64,000 bases of DNA from Hyalella azteca (GCF_000764305.2 NW_025939316.1:41561-105560); one strand, 5' to 3'. Counted from the stretch's first letter, positions 50,880-62,911 are shown. Notes: generated by a model from the letters alone, not told the origin. Program-made: numbers and translations.

Positions 50880-53800
50880 ATTCACCTGTAATGTGGGATC
50901 ATCAATACCAATTATGGCTCATGGTGGCGACTACATGACAACAAATGGGTGCTCTTTATCTTCTTTCTCTCATTCGTGCCAATTTGTAGATTAGATTGGC
51001 AATCATTATACATGTAAATGAATCCTCAGTTTTGTTCTACGTTGCCAACCACTGAACTGAAATGAATTGTCACCGTAAGGTATTCGTTGGCGTCAACTTG
51101 AGTCGCTTGTGAAGAGCATAATCTCTCAATTAAATATTATTTTGTACGTAAGAGTAAATGTAAACCTATTTTTCTAGCTGTGAACCTTCTCAAAATATTC
51201 CGACAATATTTCGAATTTGTTATCGCCGTCAGTGCCATGTCCGTGAACTAGCTACCTTCCTTATGAATAACCTAATACTTGGCTACAATTTCCCCCTAAT
51301 TGCCTTAAGAACTCGACATGAACGGCAAAATAATTGAATTCCCAAATATCAGATTATTTCATAACGGTTCCTGCGCAGCTGTTTAGAATTTATTCGTGAA
51401 TTTAAAGTTTTCATACTTTCTTTAACTTTCCAATAATGGCGAACAATTCTCTTCTGTCACAAGCTGTAGTTGTCTACGGCCTGATCTGTGTGATTTTGCG
51501 TCGTCATTGGATGGCTGGTTGGTCTCGCTATATTCATCTGTAGATTTAGTATCAAATATTTATTGAGCTTTTTGTACGTGCCTTATTAGGTGTTGCTACT
51601 ATACCGATGTCCTTGTCGAGTCTGTGAACAAATTTACAGCATGAACGAAGCATCACGGGGGTACGTNATCTCTCCGTTATTCAATGCCTAATTGTAATTA
51701 ATATCATAATTCTTATGACCAATTAGTTTCGTTGCATTCAGGGGCTATGTAAGAGTCTGAGAAATTCTCTTGGTACCCAAATAGAGATTTTTCGTTTTGT
51801 CTCTAAGATAATTTAAAAGTAAGATTGCTAACGGTTTGGGACCAATACGTGGTTTTTGTCCGGTATGAGAAATTTGTTGGCGTTTGTGGCTTCGATTTTA
51901 AGTTCTCTGTATTAGATTGTTTAGATGCCAAGTCTTTGTCTTGAGTTTATTCCTTTGCTTCAGGCAGTTGTGTAAATTATTTCTTGCTTCATAGACTAAT
52001 TGAGTAATTTGCGTTTAGCTATCAGTATTTTTAATATTGAATAATTGAAGTATTTTTTGAATAATCAACGACCACGTGATGCAAGAACTTGTGCTGCTGT
52101 GAGAATGATCTGGATATTATAATTATATTTTATAGTAATTTCATGTGTCTGTAGTACATTTAAGTCTATAAGATACAGACGAATTCGAGTATATTGCCCT
52201 TCATGGAGAGGGAAAACCATAGGGTACTCTGTATCTTTGCTACATTGATAGCTTATTTATTTTCATGTTCATTCAATTATGTCACTCAATTGAACTACGT
52301 ACACTGCCATTTTTTGTCAATACCTCGCGTGAGTGACGTATTAGGTTACAGTTCAAATGATAGAATTCAGTTGTCTTATCTTTTGCATTCAGCATTAATG
52401 TGATTTTTCGTTTCCTGCCAACCTATTCTACCGGCGTTTGTTATTTTGTTGCAAAAAAGTGATGCCTTAATGCACTTGTTGCTCTATTTTAGCACAATCA
52501 TTAATTCTACAAGTGTTTAGTTATCTAGAAGTTTCAAATGTTGTTACGCAAACCACTTTTTAAAAATCTACTTTAATACAACGGGAGCAAAATTTGTTAC
52601 AGAGCAGTCGGTTAATTGCAACGCTTTCGTTCCTAATGTTGTCACAATTAACTGTCAATTGATGCAATCTTCTTATTGAGCTGGTATTCAATCTACGATT
52701 ACCTTATTCCAGTATTTATTTTGAAAATCTATAATGATATTCTGTATGATAGAGTTGTAGGGATATTTTTACTTGGATACGTTGTATGGCATTTTAATGT
52801 GTACTTATGCCGAACATATTGTTGTCACACTCATATTTCGGCTTGCTATCAGGAATATTTGGTTTTAATTATTATTAAATTCACTAGAGTTATTCACTAG
52901 ATGCCGAAGTAGTTAGTCTAAATTTTTACAGCAGGCGGTCATGCATTGTTCATTTCCAACCAGAATAACAAATTTTTTTTGATTGTCTGGAACTCTCAGC
53001 CAAAAATATCTAATGAAGTCTGAGAATAAGTTTTATTAGATGATGTAACTTATATGATTATGTAAAATTTAAATGCATTAATTCGAGAATCTGCGGTAGC
53101 TTAATGATCGTAATACCATGTGATATGACTTGCCATTACTTGTCGTAACGAAGTGTATTATAATTTGTAGGTGCCTTTGAAATGTGCCTTAACCGTACAA
53201 TCATGACAAGCGTGTCTCTGAAGATACAAGTGATGTTGTTCCGTGGTTCTGCGTGCCAGTTTTTAAATGGCTCAATTATGTTCGTCTGGACCAGTTTTTT
53301 CCTATAAAGAGAGCAACGAAGGACTGAAGACTTAGAATTTATTGATTTCGTTCACTGCTTTGTGATGATTGTGAACAGTGGCCACAGCGTCAGTCTCAAA
53401 TTTATAGCCAATGGGCAGAATCTTCGTTGTGCAGAGTTCACTCAAGCACGCATAACTCTGTCGCTGTTGCCTGTTAAGTAACAGGTTAGGACAAGTAACA
53501 AATTTAGCATTACTTCCCTCTCATTCCACTGTCATGTACAACTTTTCAGACCCTAGATTCCTTCAACTACCCGCTTCCCCGACCTGGGCCTACCTGGACT
53601 TGGAATTTGAGTGGAGGAACTAACTTCAAGTTCTCATATTCTGTACAAGATCAAAAGGCTAAATTTTCTGTCGGCACCCACCAACCTAACTACTTAATCT
53701 GCTCAGCAAACTGTTGTTGTTAAGATTTTCTAACTCAACTGATCTATCATGCTTTTTATCACTATGCCTTCCATATTCTTCTTCTTTTGTCCGCTTTCTG

Positions 53801-54508
53801 AGGACTTAGTTCTTCACCAGACACCACTCGCCTCACATCCGGACAGGCAGCAGGGGTTGGACCGGACAAACCTGAGGGCAAAGGCCTCTGTGGCATCCCA
53901 TATTCATGATAGTGGCAAATCAGAGATTTTTTAGAATCTGTTCACATTTCTGAGTCGATGAGGTTGAAGGCAGGGGAGTATATGTCAGAAGTCGTTTCGA
54001 GAGAAAATTTATAGGAAAAATTGTCCGTTACTTTTAATGAATATTACTTGACAGTGACCAAACTGGGTTTTTTCTTGTATAAATAAATTTTCAAACCAAT
54101 TATACAACAAATTAATAACCTTTTCCATCTTCAGGTCAATATCAGCGTTCCAACACGCTCCGGGACGAATTCCGATTCTTCTCGGGGAGAAATCCAAACA
54201 TTACTTTATCAAATCCAAAAATTTAGGTATGGAAAAGTATTCGTGCTGTTTTTTAAAGGAAAAGTCTAAGCGAAATGCATCACAATCTTTATAAACGTGA
54301 CGGCGATCTCTTCTTCGCCAGCTTCCGACCATGCGTGTGACTCATCTTGAAGACACGTGTTCGTTAAGGCCTCCATTAACGTACCACCGCGTGGCGATGA
54401 GTCGAGCACAGTGATTTACTGCTCAGTCTCAACTGCTAATACATCGGTTCTAGCACAGAGCACGATGAATTTTACTTCGTGGATCGCCGTAAACTCACAA
54501 TAGAACAC
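50880..54508. other. No gene recognised
   Basis: AT-rich unique sequence with an N at 51667. Near 53907-53945 a fragment GATAGTGGCAAATCAGAG and TTTTTTAGAATCTGTTCA resembles one end of the MITEs at 62306 and 62730. Confidence 0.45.
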
Positions 54509-54718
54509 AGGGCAGGGTGGCACAGTGGTTAAAGTTCAGAGTACCAAGATTGGCGCAGAGAGGCGCGGGTTCGATCCCAGCTCTGTGCGCCTGTTTCTGG
54601 TCAGAATCGGCAAGGAGGCCGGGCGGTTAAGCACCGCTGAATTGGATCAGTGAGTTGCGTGTTTAAGACTGCAATGAGCTGCGAGTGTTCTGCGATGTGA
54701 AGAATCGGCGACAGGTGT
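54509..54718 (+). mobile_element. tRNA-derived SINE, copy 2
   Basis: GGCAGGGTGGCACAGTGG (box A region) and GGGTTCGATCCCAGCTCTGT (box B), followed by the body GAATCGGCAAGGAGGCCGGG and GGTTAAGCACCGCTG. Same family as 26880-27090 on the minus strand. Confidence 0.9.
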
Positions 54719-55783
54719 AACGACCATTTGAACGTTTAAACCTCTATTATAATGCCTCTTTCACCTATTTCGGCTCCTCCGTAGAGTGCGTTGTTTGCAT
54801 AGCCTCCGTCAGCTGTTCTATGGAACGTGATGTCGACATCACCAGTATCAGCGTCTCGAAAACCATGACATGTTTCTTTTATCGCCTCTTCCCTCTAGCG
54901 CGGCTTCTAAAGAAATGAGTAAAGAAATTAAACATTCGGTCGATCTAGGAAGGTGAACAAAATATCGATCGAGTCGAAACCAAGCTGCCATTTTAATTCC
55001 AGGATCTTAATTTTGAGGTTTCCTTCCATGAGAACGTTACACTTACAGACATAAACTGAAAATTCAACTTCTTGACGGAACGACAGCCTCACAAAAGGTG
55101 TACGTGATGTAGGAGTCAAATAGGTGCTAAACGTTTATTGGTGTAGAAATATGATGAACACACAATATTATACGAGTACATAAAATTTCATGTCACCTAC
55201 GTAACGATTAAAGAAGTAAAATAGTGATCAGGCTAACACGACGATGCTAGGTAAAGACGATACTATAAGAGATTGGAAATGCCTAAATCCAAACTAATTT
55301 ACTATAATTATGGAAAGATCGGTTCGAACATAAAGTTAGTTTGAAACCAACACCCATTCAACGGTCAGTTTGATATTTAAAATATACTTTTTGATATTCA
55401 AATGCCACAAAAAATCATCACGGCCCGAAATAAATTTTTCGGTTAACATTACCTACTTGATTAACATTTCTGTTATAATTTCATTCTAACGCTACTTATT
55501 ACAGAGCATTAATAACTGAAGAAGAAAAGTTCTGCACAGCAAACAGGATTTATTGGCGGGAGATTACTCAGGCCATTTGATAACTTATATGTCTTCTATT
55601 TGCACATTCTGTATATTGGGAATCCAAAATTTTATAACAGTAATAAAATGTCAGATAAGCATGGCGCTGCTTGCATAGGGACCTTTTCAGGAGGGGACCG
55701 CCAAGGGGAATGCAGGGTTTACTTAAGAATGGAAATAAACCAATATAATTATAAACCAATATAATATAATGGGTCTAACGTGG
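54719..55783. other. No gene recognised
   Basis: AT-rich unique sequence. Confidence 0.45.
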
Positions 55784-55965
55784 CAGAGAAATGTGAGGAG
55801 AGTGTAAGTGAGAGGTGTATATGTGAGGGGAGTGTAAGTGAGAGGTGTATATGTGAGGGGAGTGTAAGTGAGAGGTGTATATGTGAGGGGAGTGTGAGTG
55901 AGAGGTGTATATGTGAGGGGAGTGTAAGTGAGAGGTGTATATGTGAGGAGAGTGTGAGTGAGCGA
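55784..55965. repeat. 30-bp minisatellite, 6 units
   Basis: Units GAGAGGTGTATATGTGAGGG plus GAGTGTAAGT. Each has a donor-like AGT-GTAAGT, so it may be an amplified exon end (preceding frame GSNVAEKCEES), but there is no proof of an exon. Confidence 0.88.
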
Positions 55966-56326
55966 GGGAAGTGTCGCTTATCATGCCTGCTGGCAGCAAA
56001 TTTTGTGGCCCACGATCGTCGCTTGGCTAATTCTGTCAAATTATGCTTGCGGAAGGCCCGCTTGCCCAGAGTTGCCTGCTTTCGGCGAATCAATTGACAC
56101 GAAAATGGATGCAGTTTAAAATATTTTCTATAGATATTTATCAACACAGTGCGTGCCTATCATTTGAGATTACATCATCGATGACTATAGTCAAAGAATA
56201 AGTATCAAAGCATCCCGTTCGTAAGTCCGATCTGACATAAGCTCCAATACTACACTCCTCACTCTTCCTGCAGTTTCGGTTCTTCTTTTTACTGTGACAG
56301 TGAGTGTAGGATTCTTTGCACGCTAC

Positions 56327-57388
56327 CGCCTCAATGTCTTAGTTCAAGACAAAGACTTCCATCTCCGAGATCTCCATGACGATGCTGTTCCCGCCTCAAT
56401 GTCTTAGTTCAAGACAAAGACTTCCATCTCCGTGATCTCCATGACGATGCTGTTCCCGCCTCAATGTCTTAGTTCAAAACAAAGACTGCCATCTCCGTGA
56501 TCTCCATGACGATGCTGTTCCCGCCTCAATGTCTTAGTTCCAGACAAAGACTTCCATCTCCGAGATCTCCATGACGATGCTGTTCCCGCCTCAATGTCTT
56601 AGTTCAAGACAAAGACTTCCATCTCCGAGATCTCCATGACGATGCCGTTCCCGCCTCAATGTCTTAGTTCAAAACAAAGACTTCGATCTCCGAGATCTCC
56701 AAGACGATGCCGTTCCCGCCTCAATGTCTTAGTTCAAGACAAAGACTTCCATCTCCGTGATCTCCGTGACGATACTGTTCCCGCCTCTATATCTTAGTTC
56801 AAGACAAAGAAATTTACATGAGAAAATTTACTAGAGAATGGACAGAAATTTACTAGAGAATGTTCAAAGACGTGCTGCAAGGATAATTCCAGGCTTGAAG
56901 GGCAAGTCCTATGTAGAAAGATTGAAGATTATGAAGCTTCCAAGCCTCAGTTATCGACGTCTGCGTGGGGACCTCAGTAAAGTATACAAGTATACTCATG
57001 GTTTATACAAGGTCCCCGAAGGATTACTAGAACTTGAAACAAGAACCAAGTTCAAGACAAAGACTTCCATCTCCGTGAACTCCATGACGATGCCGTTCCC
57101 GCCTCAATGTCTTAGTTCAAGACAAAGACTTCCATCTCCGTGACCTCCATGACGAATGAATTTTCTTTATTAGTTCCCGCCTCAATGTTTTAGTTCAAGA
57201 CAAAGACTTCCATCTCCGTGAACTCCATGACGAATGGATTTGGTTTATTAGTTCCCGCCTCAATGTCTTAGTTCAAGACAAAGACTTCCATCTCCGTGAT
57301 CTCCATGACGATGTCGTTCCCGCCTCAATGTCTTAGCTCAAGACAAAGACTTCCATCTCCGAGATCTCCATGACGATGCTGTTCCCGC
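56327..57388. repeat. 65-bp minisatellite built from the F5/8C gene's last coding bases and stop
   Basis: Units CCTCAATGTCTTAGTTCAAG, ACAAAGACTTCCATCTCCGT and GATCTCCATGACGATGCTG. The minus strand reads MEITEMEVFVLN-stop, the end of the coding exon at 57647-57862 (there EVFVWN-stop). About twelve units, interrupted by a LINE fragment (56810-57049), continue downstream of the gene's stop codon. Confidence 0.93.
56810..57049 (+). mobile_element. LINE 3' fragment inserted in the minisatellite
   Basis: Reads ENVQRRAARIIPGLKGKSYV, LPSLSYRRLRGDLSKVYKYT and LYKVPEGLLELETRTK, homologous to the LINE at 31690. GTTCAAGACAAAG (13 bp) stands on both sides (56797-56809, 57050-57062), consistent with a retroposition target duplication, though it also is part of the repeat unit. 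Confidence 0.85.
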
Positions 57389-57629
57389 CAGGGTTGCCAG
57401 ACGGCCCAAAAAACGGCCATGTCATTGAACAAAAAGGCAAAAAAGGCCTATAACTCAATATATACTATTATATCTGTAGGTCCCGGTATAAAAATTCAAT
57501 TTCTTTTTCTATTGCAGTTTTTAAAAAATAATTAGGAAGTACCCCTATCATAAATTTTACCCTCCCAACGCGATTTAAAAAAACTAAACCGTGGAATTTG
57601 TCAGGAAAAAAGACCGTCTGGCAGCCCTG
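57389..57629. mobile_element. hAT-type MITE family B, 241 bp
   Basis: Ends CAGGGTTGCCAGACGG and CCGTCTGGCAGCCCTG are inverted. Perfect 8-bp target duplication GTTCCCGC at 57381-57388 and 57630-57637. It separates the 65-bp array from the coding exon. Diverged relative at 29178. Confidence 0.95.
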
Positions 57630-57646
57630 GTTCCCGCCTCAATGTC

Positions 57647-57862
57647 TTAGTTCCAGACAAAGACTTCCATCTCCGTGATCTCCATGATGTAGTCAGAAGT
57701 CGCGACGTGTTTGTACACAGCGACGTAGCGGCTGCAGCGGGGGGGCGACACGTCGAACTCGTACCACTTCTCCCCCAAGGGGACCGGCCCGGGGATGGCC
57801 CCCACCAATTCGTACTGGCTGAAGTCCATCGCAGTGGGAGGCTCGTCGTTGCCAAGCAGAAT
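57647..57862 (-). CDS. Fucolectin/F5/8C-type lectin gene, terminal exon
   Basis: Minus-strand terminal exon after acceptor AATCTCAG, phase 0, reading ILLGNDEPPTAMDFSQYELV, GAIPGPVPLGEKWYEFDV, CSRYVAVYKHVATSDY and EITEMEVFVWN, then TAA. The run GND ... W-Y-EF ... R-YVAVY ... ITEMEVFV is the C-terminal half of an F5/8 type C (discoidin/fucolectin) domain, a carbohydrate- or lipid-binding jelly-roll. In arthropods such proteins are secreted lectins (family knowledge). It joins the exon at 58302-58473 in phase (NNYQ-ILLGND). The last ~45 coding bases with the stop have been copied into the downstream 65-bp array. Confidence 0.88.
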   Translation of the reverse strand: MLLGNDEPPTAMDFSQYELVGAIPGPVPLGEKWYEFDVSPPRCSRYVAVYKHVATSDYIMEITEMEVFVWN

Positions 57863-58301
57863 CTGAGATTGGATTCAGAGACTAAAATAATTAATTAATC
57901 CTCGAATTTGTTCACAATTTTGAAGACAGAAGCTTTAACTATGGAAATGATGTTCATGTTTGATTAACATCAAATCTAGAACTATTTACTTGATAAAACC
58001 CAAAGCTGGGGCGTCGCATCGTAGTCTTAAATTAGGAGAATAATTTTTAGCGCATTTTCTCATTTATGGAAAAATGCACTATTGTGCTCGCCATATGTCC
58101 GTCTGTCCGTCCGTCTGTCCGTCCGTGACTTAACGTTTTCGTCGACGAGAAAATACGCTCTGTCACTCACTGCAGGGAGTACTGAGTTATATTTTTTTCC
58201 TATTAGATGTTATTTATTATATGCTATATATTCACGTTTCTCATCATTGTACTTTCCTTATGTATGGTGCGTTAACTTATTTGATCAACTGTTTAACTCA
58301 C

Positions 58302-58473
58302 CTGGTAGTTGTTAATTCGCTGTGGCATTACACCAACGTTAGGAAGCAGTCGGACTTTCTGCACCAACATGGCTCCCTCCAAGTTGACGAGGAGCCACGG
58401 GGTCTTATACGCTCCTGTCGCGTCCGAGTGATACTTGGTGTCATTGCGGCCGTCAACAGCGAACTCCTTGGTG
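58302..58473 (-). CDS. Fucolectin/F5/8C-type lectin gene, penultimate exon
   Basis: From acceptor CCGCTCAG (minus) to donor GTGAGT. One base completes a codon, then TKEFAVDGRNDTKYHSDATG, YKTPWLLVNLEGAMLVQKV and RLLPNVGVMPQRINNYQ, phase 0 at the end. A-DG-x-N-D, PWLLVNL and V-x-KVRL are the hallmark N-terminal half of an F5/8C domain (A-DG, WW-V-DL, I-V-I). Together with the terminal exon it makes one nearly complete domain of about 130 residues. Upstream exons (signal peptide and so on) are not identified with certainty. Confidence 0.87.
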
Positions 58474-58539
58474 CTGAGCGGAGGATTGGACAAGCCAAAT
58501 TATTACACGATATTGAAACAAAAAATTAATACTTTCATT

Positions 58540-59070
58540 AGTAGATTCATACCTGCTTTATTAGAAACAAAGAATTTATACTTTCATAAATAACTTTTTT
58601 CCTGCTTTAATAGAAACAAATAATTTATACTTGCGCGAAGGAATTTATACTTGCTTTATTGGGAACAAAAAATTTATACTTGGTTATTAGGAACAAAAAT
58701 TTATATTTACTTTATTAGTAACAAAGAATTTATACTTTCAAAAATAAATTTATACTTGCTTTATTATAAACAAAGAATTTATACTTGCATAAATAAATTT
58801 ATACTTGCTTTATTAGAAACTAAGAATTTATAGTTTCATAAATAAATTTATACTTACTTTATTAGAAACAAAGAATTTATACTTGCATAAATAAATTTAT
58901 TCTTGCTTTACAAGAAACAAAGAATTTACACTTTATTAAATAAATTCATACCTGCTTTATTAGAAACAAAGAATTTATACTTTGAGGAATAAATTTATGT
59001 TGGCTTTGTTAGATACAAAGAATTTATACTTTCATGAATAAATTTATACATGCTTTACTAGAAACATGGA
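58540..59070. repeat. AT-rich intronic repeat (TTTATACTTGCTTTATTAGA)
   Basis: Degenerate units of AACAAAGAATTTATACTT and ATAAATAAATTTATACTTGC, about 30-60 bp, directly upstream (in gene orientation) of the F5/8C exon. Confidence 0.88.
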
Positions 59071-59337
59071 ATTTATGCTTGCGAGAAGCTACTGATCGAC
59101 TCAGAAATTCGAGAAGTTAAAGATTCGGCGTTAATATAGAACAAATGAAATGAAGGCATTTATTTTGGTAGGAAAAGATGCTTGATATATAATTTTACAG
59201 ATCATTTTATCAATGAAGGTACCGTCATGAGCGATGTTATGATCGATTCTCCAATGTTAATTATCATCGACAGGCTTATGGCCAAATAAACGCTGAAACT
59301 GCTATTATTGTTTATTAAGTATATAACTCAATTGTAG

Positions 59338-59562
59338 ATTAGCAGCCAAAATATCATTGTAGATTAGCAGCCAAAATATCATTGTAGATTAGCAGCCAAA
59401 ATATCATTGTAGATTAGCAGCCAAAATATCATTGTAGATTAGCAGCCGAAATATCATTGTCGATTAGCAGCCAAAATATCATTGTAGATTAGCAGCCATA
59501 TTATATTATATTATATTATATTATATTATATTATATTATATTACATTATATTATATTATATT
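59338..59562. repeat. 25-bp minisatellite plus ATATT microsatellite
   Basis: Seven units of ATTGTAGATTAGCAGCCAAA plus ATATC, then a run of TATTATATTATATT to about 59562. Confidence 0.92.
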
Positions 59563-59868
59563 GAATCCACCTCATGAAACTGTTTGAAATTTAACGCAGG
59601 CCGTCGCAATATATAAATAAAATAGCTGCTGGAGCTTGCAAGGATTGATCATACTCAACAGATTCAATATATATGGACTTTTAAAATGTTTTTCAGCATA
59701 ATAACGTTGTAATGTATATGAATTGCATAGTTTCCGATCAAAATTTTTTTTCGACTCGCAATGAATGGCTGAAGAACGGCTAGAGTATTCAGACATATTT
59801 CAACTTAAAGTATATTGTCAAAGCTCTGTTGGCTCATTCATCAAATTTTGGAACGAGTCGCCGCTTAC

Positions 59869-59994
59869 CGTTTTCGAATTCGAACGCCTCACAGTGTTTA
59901 GTAGCACAGACCATGCTACACACAAGGTGGGTGCTCACTGTAACGGTCAACAGCTCGTCCGACGGCGAGTTGCAGGTGGTGGTTCGTCGGGAGT
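59869..59994 (-). CDS. Candidate PAN/Apple-like exon of the same minus-strand gene
   Basis: Minus-strand open stretch ending at donor GTAAGC (59868). It reads TTTCNSPSDELLTVTV, then STHLVCSMVCATKHCEAFEF plus EN. The C-x3-C-x5-C-x-AF pattern fits a PAN/Apple domain, which is often combined with F5/8C lectin domains in arthropods (family knowledge). The 5' border (AG at 59995-59996) is a guess. Its end phase (1) does not match the start of the 58302 exon (needs 2), so at least one exon lies between or it belongs to another gene. Confidence 0.42.
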
Positions 59995-60299
59995 CTACCC
60001 AAAAGGTCGACTTCCCTTCCCCCCACAGAATGAAATGCCAGAAAAACAGGATCCCGGCAGAAGCACAAGAATGCATTTCACTTCTCTTTTTATGAGTTGT
60101 TGGTTTAAGCTTCTTGAATTTTGCTTTAAGATGTACTTTTTCCGTCCGCACCAACTAATTTCCTTTGTACGGAGAATTGTGCTGGGGTTACGGTGGCGAA
60201 TTCACGACTCCCCAGTGTCAAGGAGACAGAGTATAACAAATTTGGTTGACGTGACACAGCTAAATAAAAAAGTTGAATACTCTGTTTGGACTGGGACAA

Positions 60300-62305
60300 A
60301 AGTTTGATAATTAGAGCTAAGTATGAACTTGAAATAGTTTGCTTCAACGTTTCAAGCTTCGTCAACAACTTTAGTATGCAGAATGCTATCAAAGGCACAT
60401 GCACTCTAATGCTAGAGTCGAAGAAGTTCGAGTTCGATCGATTGCTTTGAATGTCCACTAACTGAATTCCACAGCTTAACGTTGAAAAACATTAAAGAAA
60501 CTTAGGGAATTGTTCTCTGCTGTTGGAGCAACAAAAAATAAAATTGGTTTAATGACCAGTTCATTTAATAGCCATGACCAGCCGCGTCGATAATACCTTG
60601 ATGGCAGAACAGTTCTGCAAATGCTGGCTGTTGATCCAATGTAAAAAAATTGTTTTTCACCCGATGATTGAAAAAATACGAACCCAACTTAAGAAAATCC
60701 ATTTACTTGGAACGAGAATCGTCCATTTTCCAGGTGCTTTGCATGTTCCCCTGACCCCTTATAAGAGTTCAACGTGGACTGGGTTCGCTAATATGGAATC
60801 GTGAGAATTATCGTGAATGAAACTAAGGAATAATTGCATTACTACCTACGTTTACATTCATTTCTTCTCATACACGAAAGTCATAAGTATGGTGTCATTT
60901 CTTTTGGTTTTTACGACTGCGAGTCAGCTATTAGTATTAGATCAATATTTTCGATATTTTTATAATTACATAAACTTATAAAATCTCCATGGATGCATCT
61001 CTTAGGAATATTATAAAATATTGGGGCAATTTCACCTGAATCTTATTAAATAAAATTGTAGTTTTTTGCAAGTTATAAATTTATGTAGTTTTTTCACTGT
61101 TAACTAACGGCCGGCCGCGAGTCCGGCCGTTAATTTGTCCGAGACGTATTATTATGTATGACAGCCAACGAAAAATAAGTAGTGAAAATAATCTGTTCGA
61201 AATTTAAAGAGTCATTAGACGTTGGATAGATAATGATGATTAAAAAACATTGTATTTTTGCTTCAAAGTGCACTCTACAAGATAAATACAAAGAGGTGGC
61301 CTTATATTGAGCCAGTCGTTAGGGCTTAAATCTTGTCTCATGTTATATAAACGTTCTAACCCTATGTGATATACTGATGCAATCTCAAGAACAATATAGG
61401 TAAAAGCACACTAATTGGAGGCAAACAATAATAATAATAATAATAATAATAATANACTGGACCACATCAACCGAAAAATTCCTTTTGATTGCGCCACTAA
61501 CATTTCTAAGCTTGAATAATAGTGGCCAATTTCTGCATCAGTTGACCCATTTTAAATTGGTTCCATTATGAAAATTCGTGGCGTGATTGGCCATTTCCCT
61601 TAAACCTTTATTACGGTGAATAGTCGCAGTTGCTTCACGTTTTTCGTTACGTTACTTCACGTTCGTTAATTGTAATTAAGTTTGGATCTAAAAACATGGT
61701 TGCCTAAAAGCATATGTTGATGAGACTTGTTTGAAATCGCATGAGCATCTCCTGCGGCGAAATACAATGTTTCAGGCTTTCCGGTATAATAGATGAGGCC
61801 TAGTATGATCCGGAAATTGGTGGTGATGCACTTGCCACCTGCTTTCTGGCTCACTGGTTAGTGGTTGCTGACTGCCGTAGTTACTAGTTAGTGAGTCCAG
61901 CAAGGAATTCAGGATAGGTAATATATTCTCAAGTTTATATAAGACAATTAATTGAAAAGCCCATTACGTTACACTATTCAGTGCAGTGACAATTGAGCCT
62001 ATCAGAAAGTTACAGAAACTGTCATGGTTCCGGCCCGTTCCGCTACCGGATATTGCGCGTGCCGCCGGGACCCTACCCTACCCCCTAGTAATGAGTAGGT
62101 ACCTATTTAAAATTTATAATTTTATTCATGAACGAATTCGACAGATAATTAATTTTGCAGATAGATAAATACAAAGCAGAAATTAATTATAGGTGATAAT
62201 ATAAGAAATACTATTTAATTTAAATGGTTGCACAATACAAAATTTATACTTTATAGGACCACTCTGGAGTCTGGACCAGCACCCAAACCATTAAGCAAGA
62301 GATAG
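60300..62305. other. No gene recognised
   Basis: AT-rich, with an AAT microsatellite ending at N 61455. A short palindromic stretch GGCCGGCCGCGAGTCCGGCC at about 61109-61128 resembles sequence inside the hAT element near 33670. Confidence 0.45.
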
Positions 62306-62500
62306 CATAGTGGCAAACCAGTTATTTTTTAGAATCAGTTCATTTTTAATTTTCTCATTTACCCAAGATTTAAGCCATTAAAGCCAATATCTTATGTATG
62401 ATGATGCTGGTATCCATGATACTTTTCTAGTCTACCTACTTATAGGACTTGAAATTGAACTTGAAGGAGAGTCTAAAAAACTCTCTGCTTTGCCACTATG
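62306..62500 (+). mobile_element. hAT-type MITE family C, copy 1 (195 bp)
   Basis: Ends CATAGTGGCAAA and TTTGCCACTATG. Perfect 8-bp target duplication AGAGATAG at 62298-62305 and 62501-62508. Homologous in reverse orientation to 62730-62911. Confidence 0.92.
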
Positions 62501-62729
62501 AGAGATAGGCTATTTGATTTTATTGCTCAACCTTTGCTAAGGTTAGGACCAAACAATGCAAGTGAGTGTATGTAACTGAGAGAACAAGAATGGCAGTCTT
62601 GGCAGATGCTGTGAAGAATTCTGGGAAGACAACCATGAGTTGGGTAAATGAAGAATTTATGCCAGTTACAAATTTCATCTCACTAGACAGTTAGACTGAC
62701 TAGAGTCAGTAGACTGAGACTCACTGAGT

Positions 62730-62911
62730 CATAGTGGCAAAGCAGAGAGTTTTTTAGACTCTCCCTCAAGTTCATTTGTGAGTCCTATAAGTAGACCAGT
62801 AAAGTATTCTGGACACCAGCAGTATCATACATAAGGAATTGATTTAAATCTTGGGTAAATGAGGAAATTGAAAATGAACTGATTCTGAAAAAGCTGTGGT
62901 TTGCCACTATG
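62730..62911 (-). mobile_element. hAT-type MITE family C, copy 2 (182 bp)
   Basis: Same ends. Flanks CACTGAGT and GACTGAGT are a near-perfect 8-bp target duplication. The inverted pair with copy 1 can form a long hairpin with a 229-bp loop. Confidence 0.9.

Noticed and set aside
57853..58200. TCCGTCTGTCCGTCCG run as a regulatory element
   Set aside because: A simple repeat. Similar short stretches occur in dispersed repeats near 40380 and 18490.
59765..60307. 180-codon + strand frame
   Set aside because: It overlaps, antisense, the Cys-patterned minus-strand exon with a good donor. The + frame has no domain.
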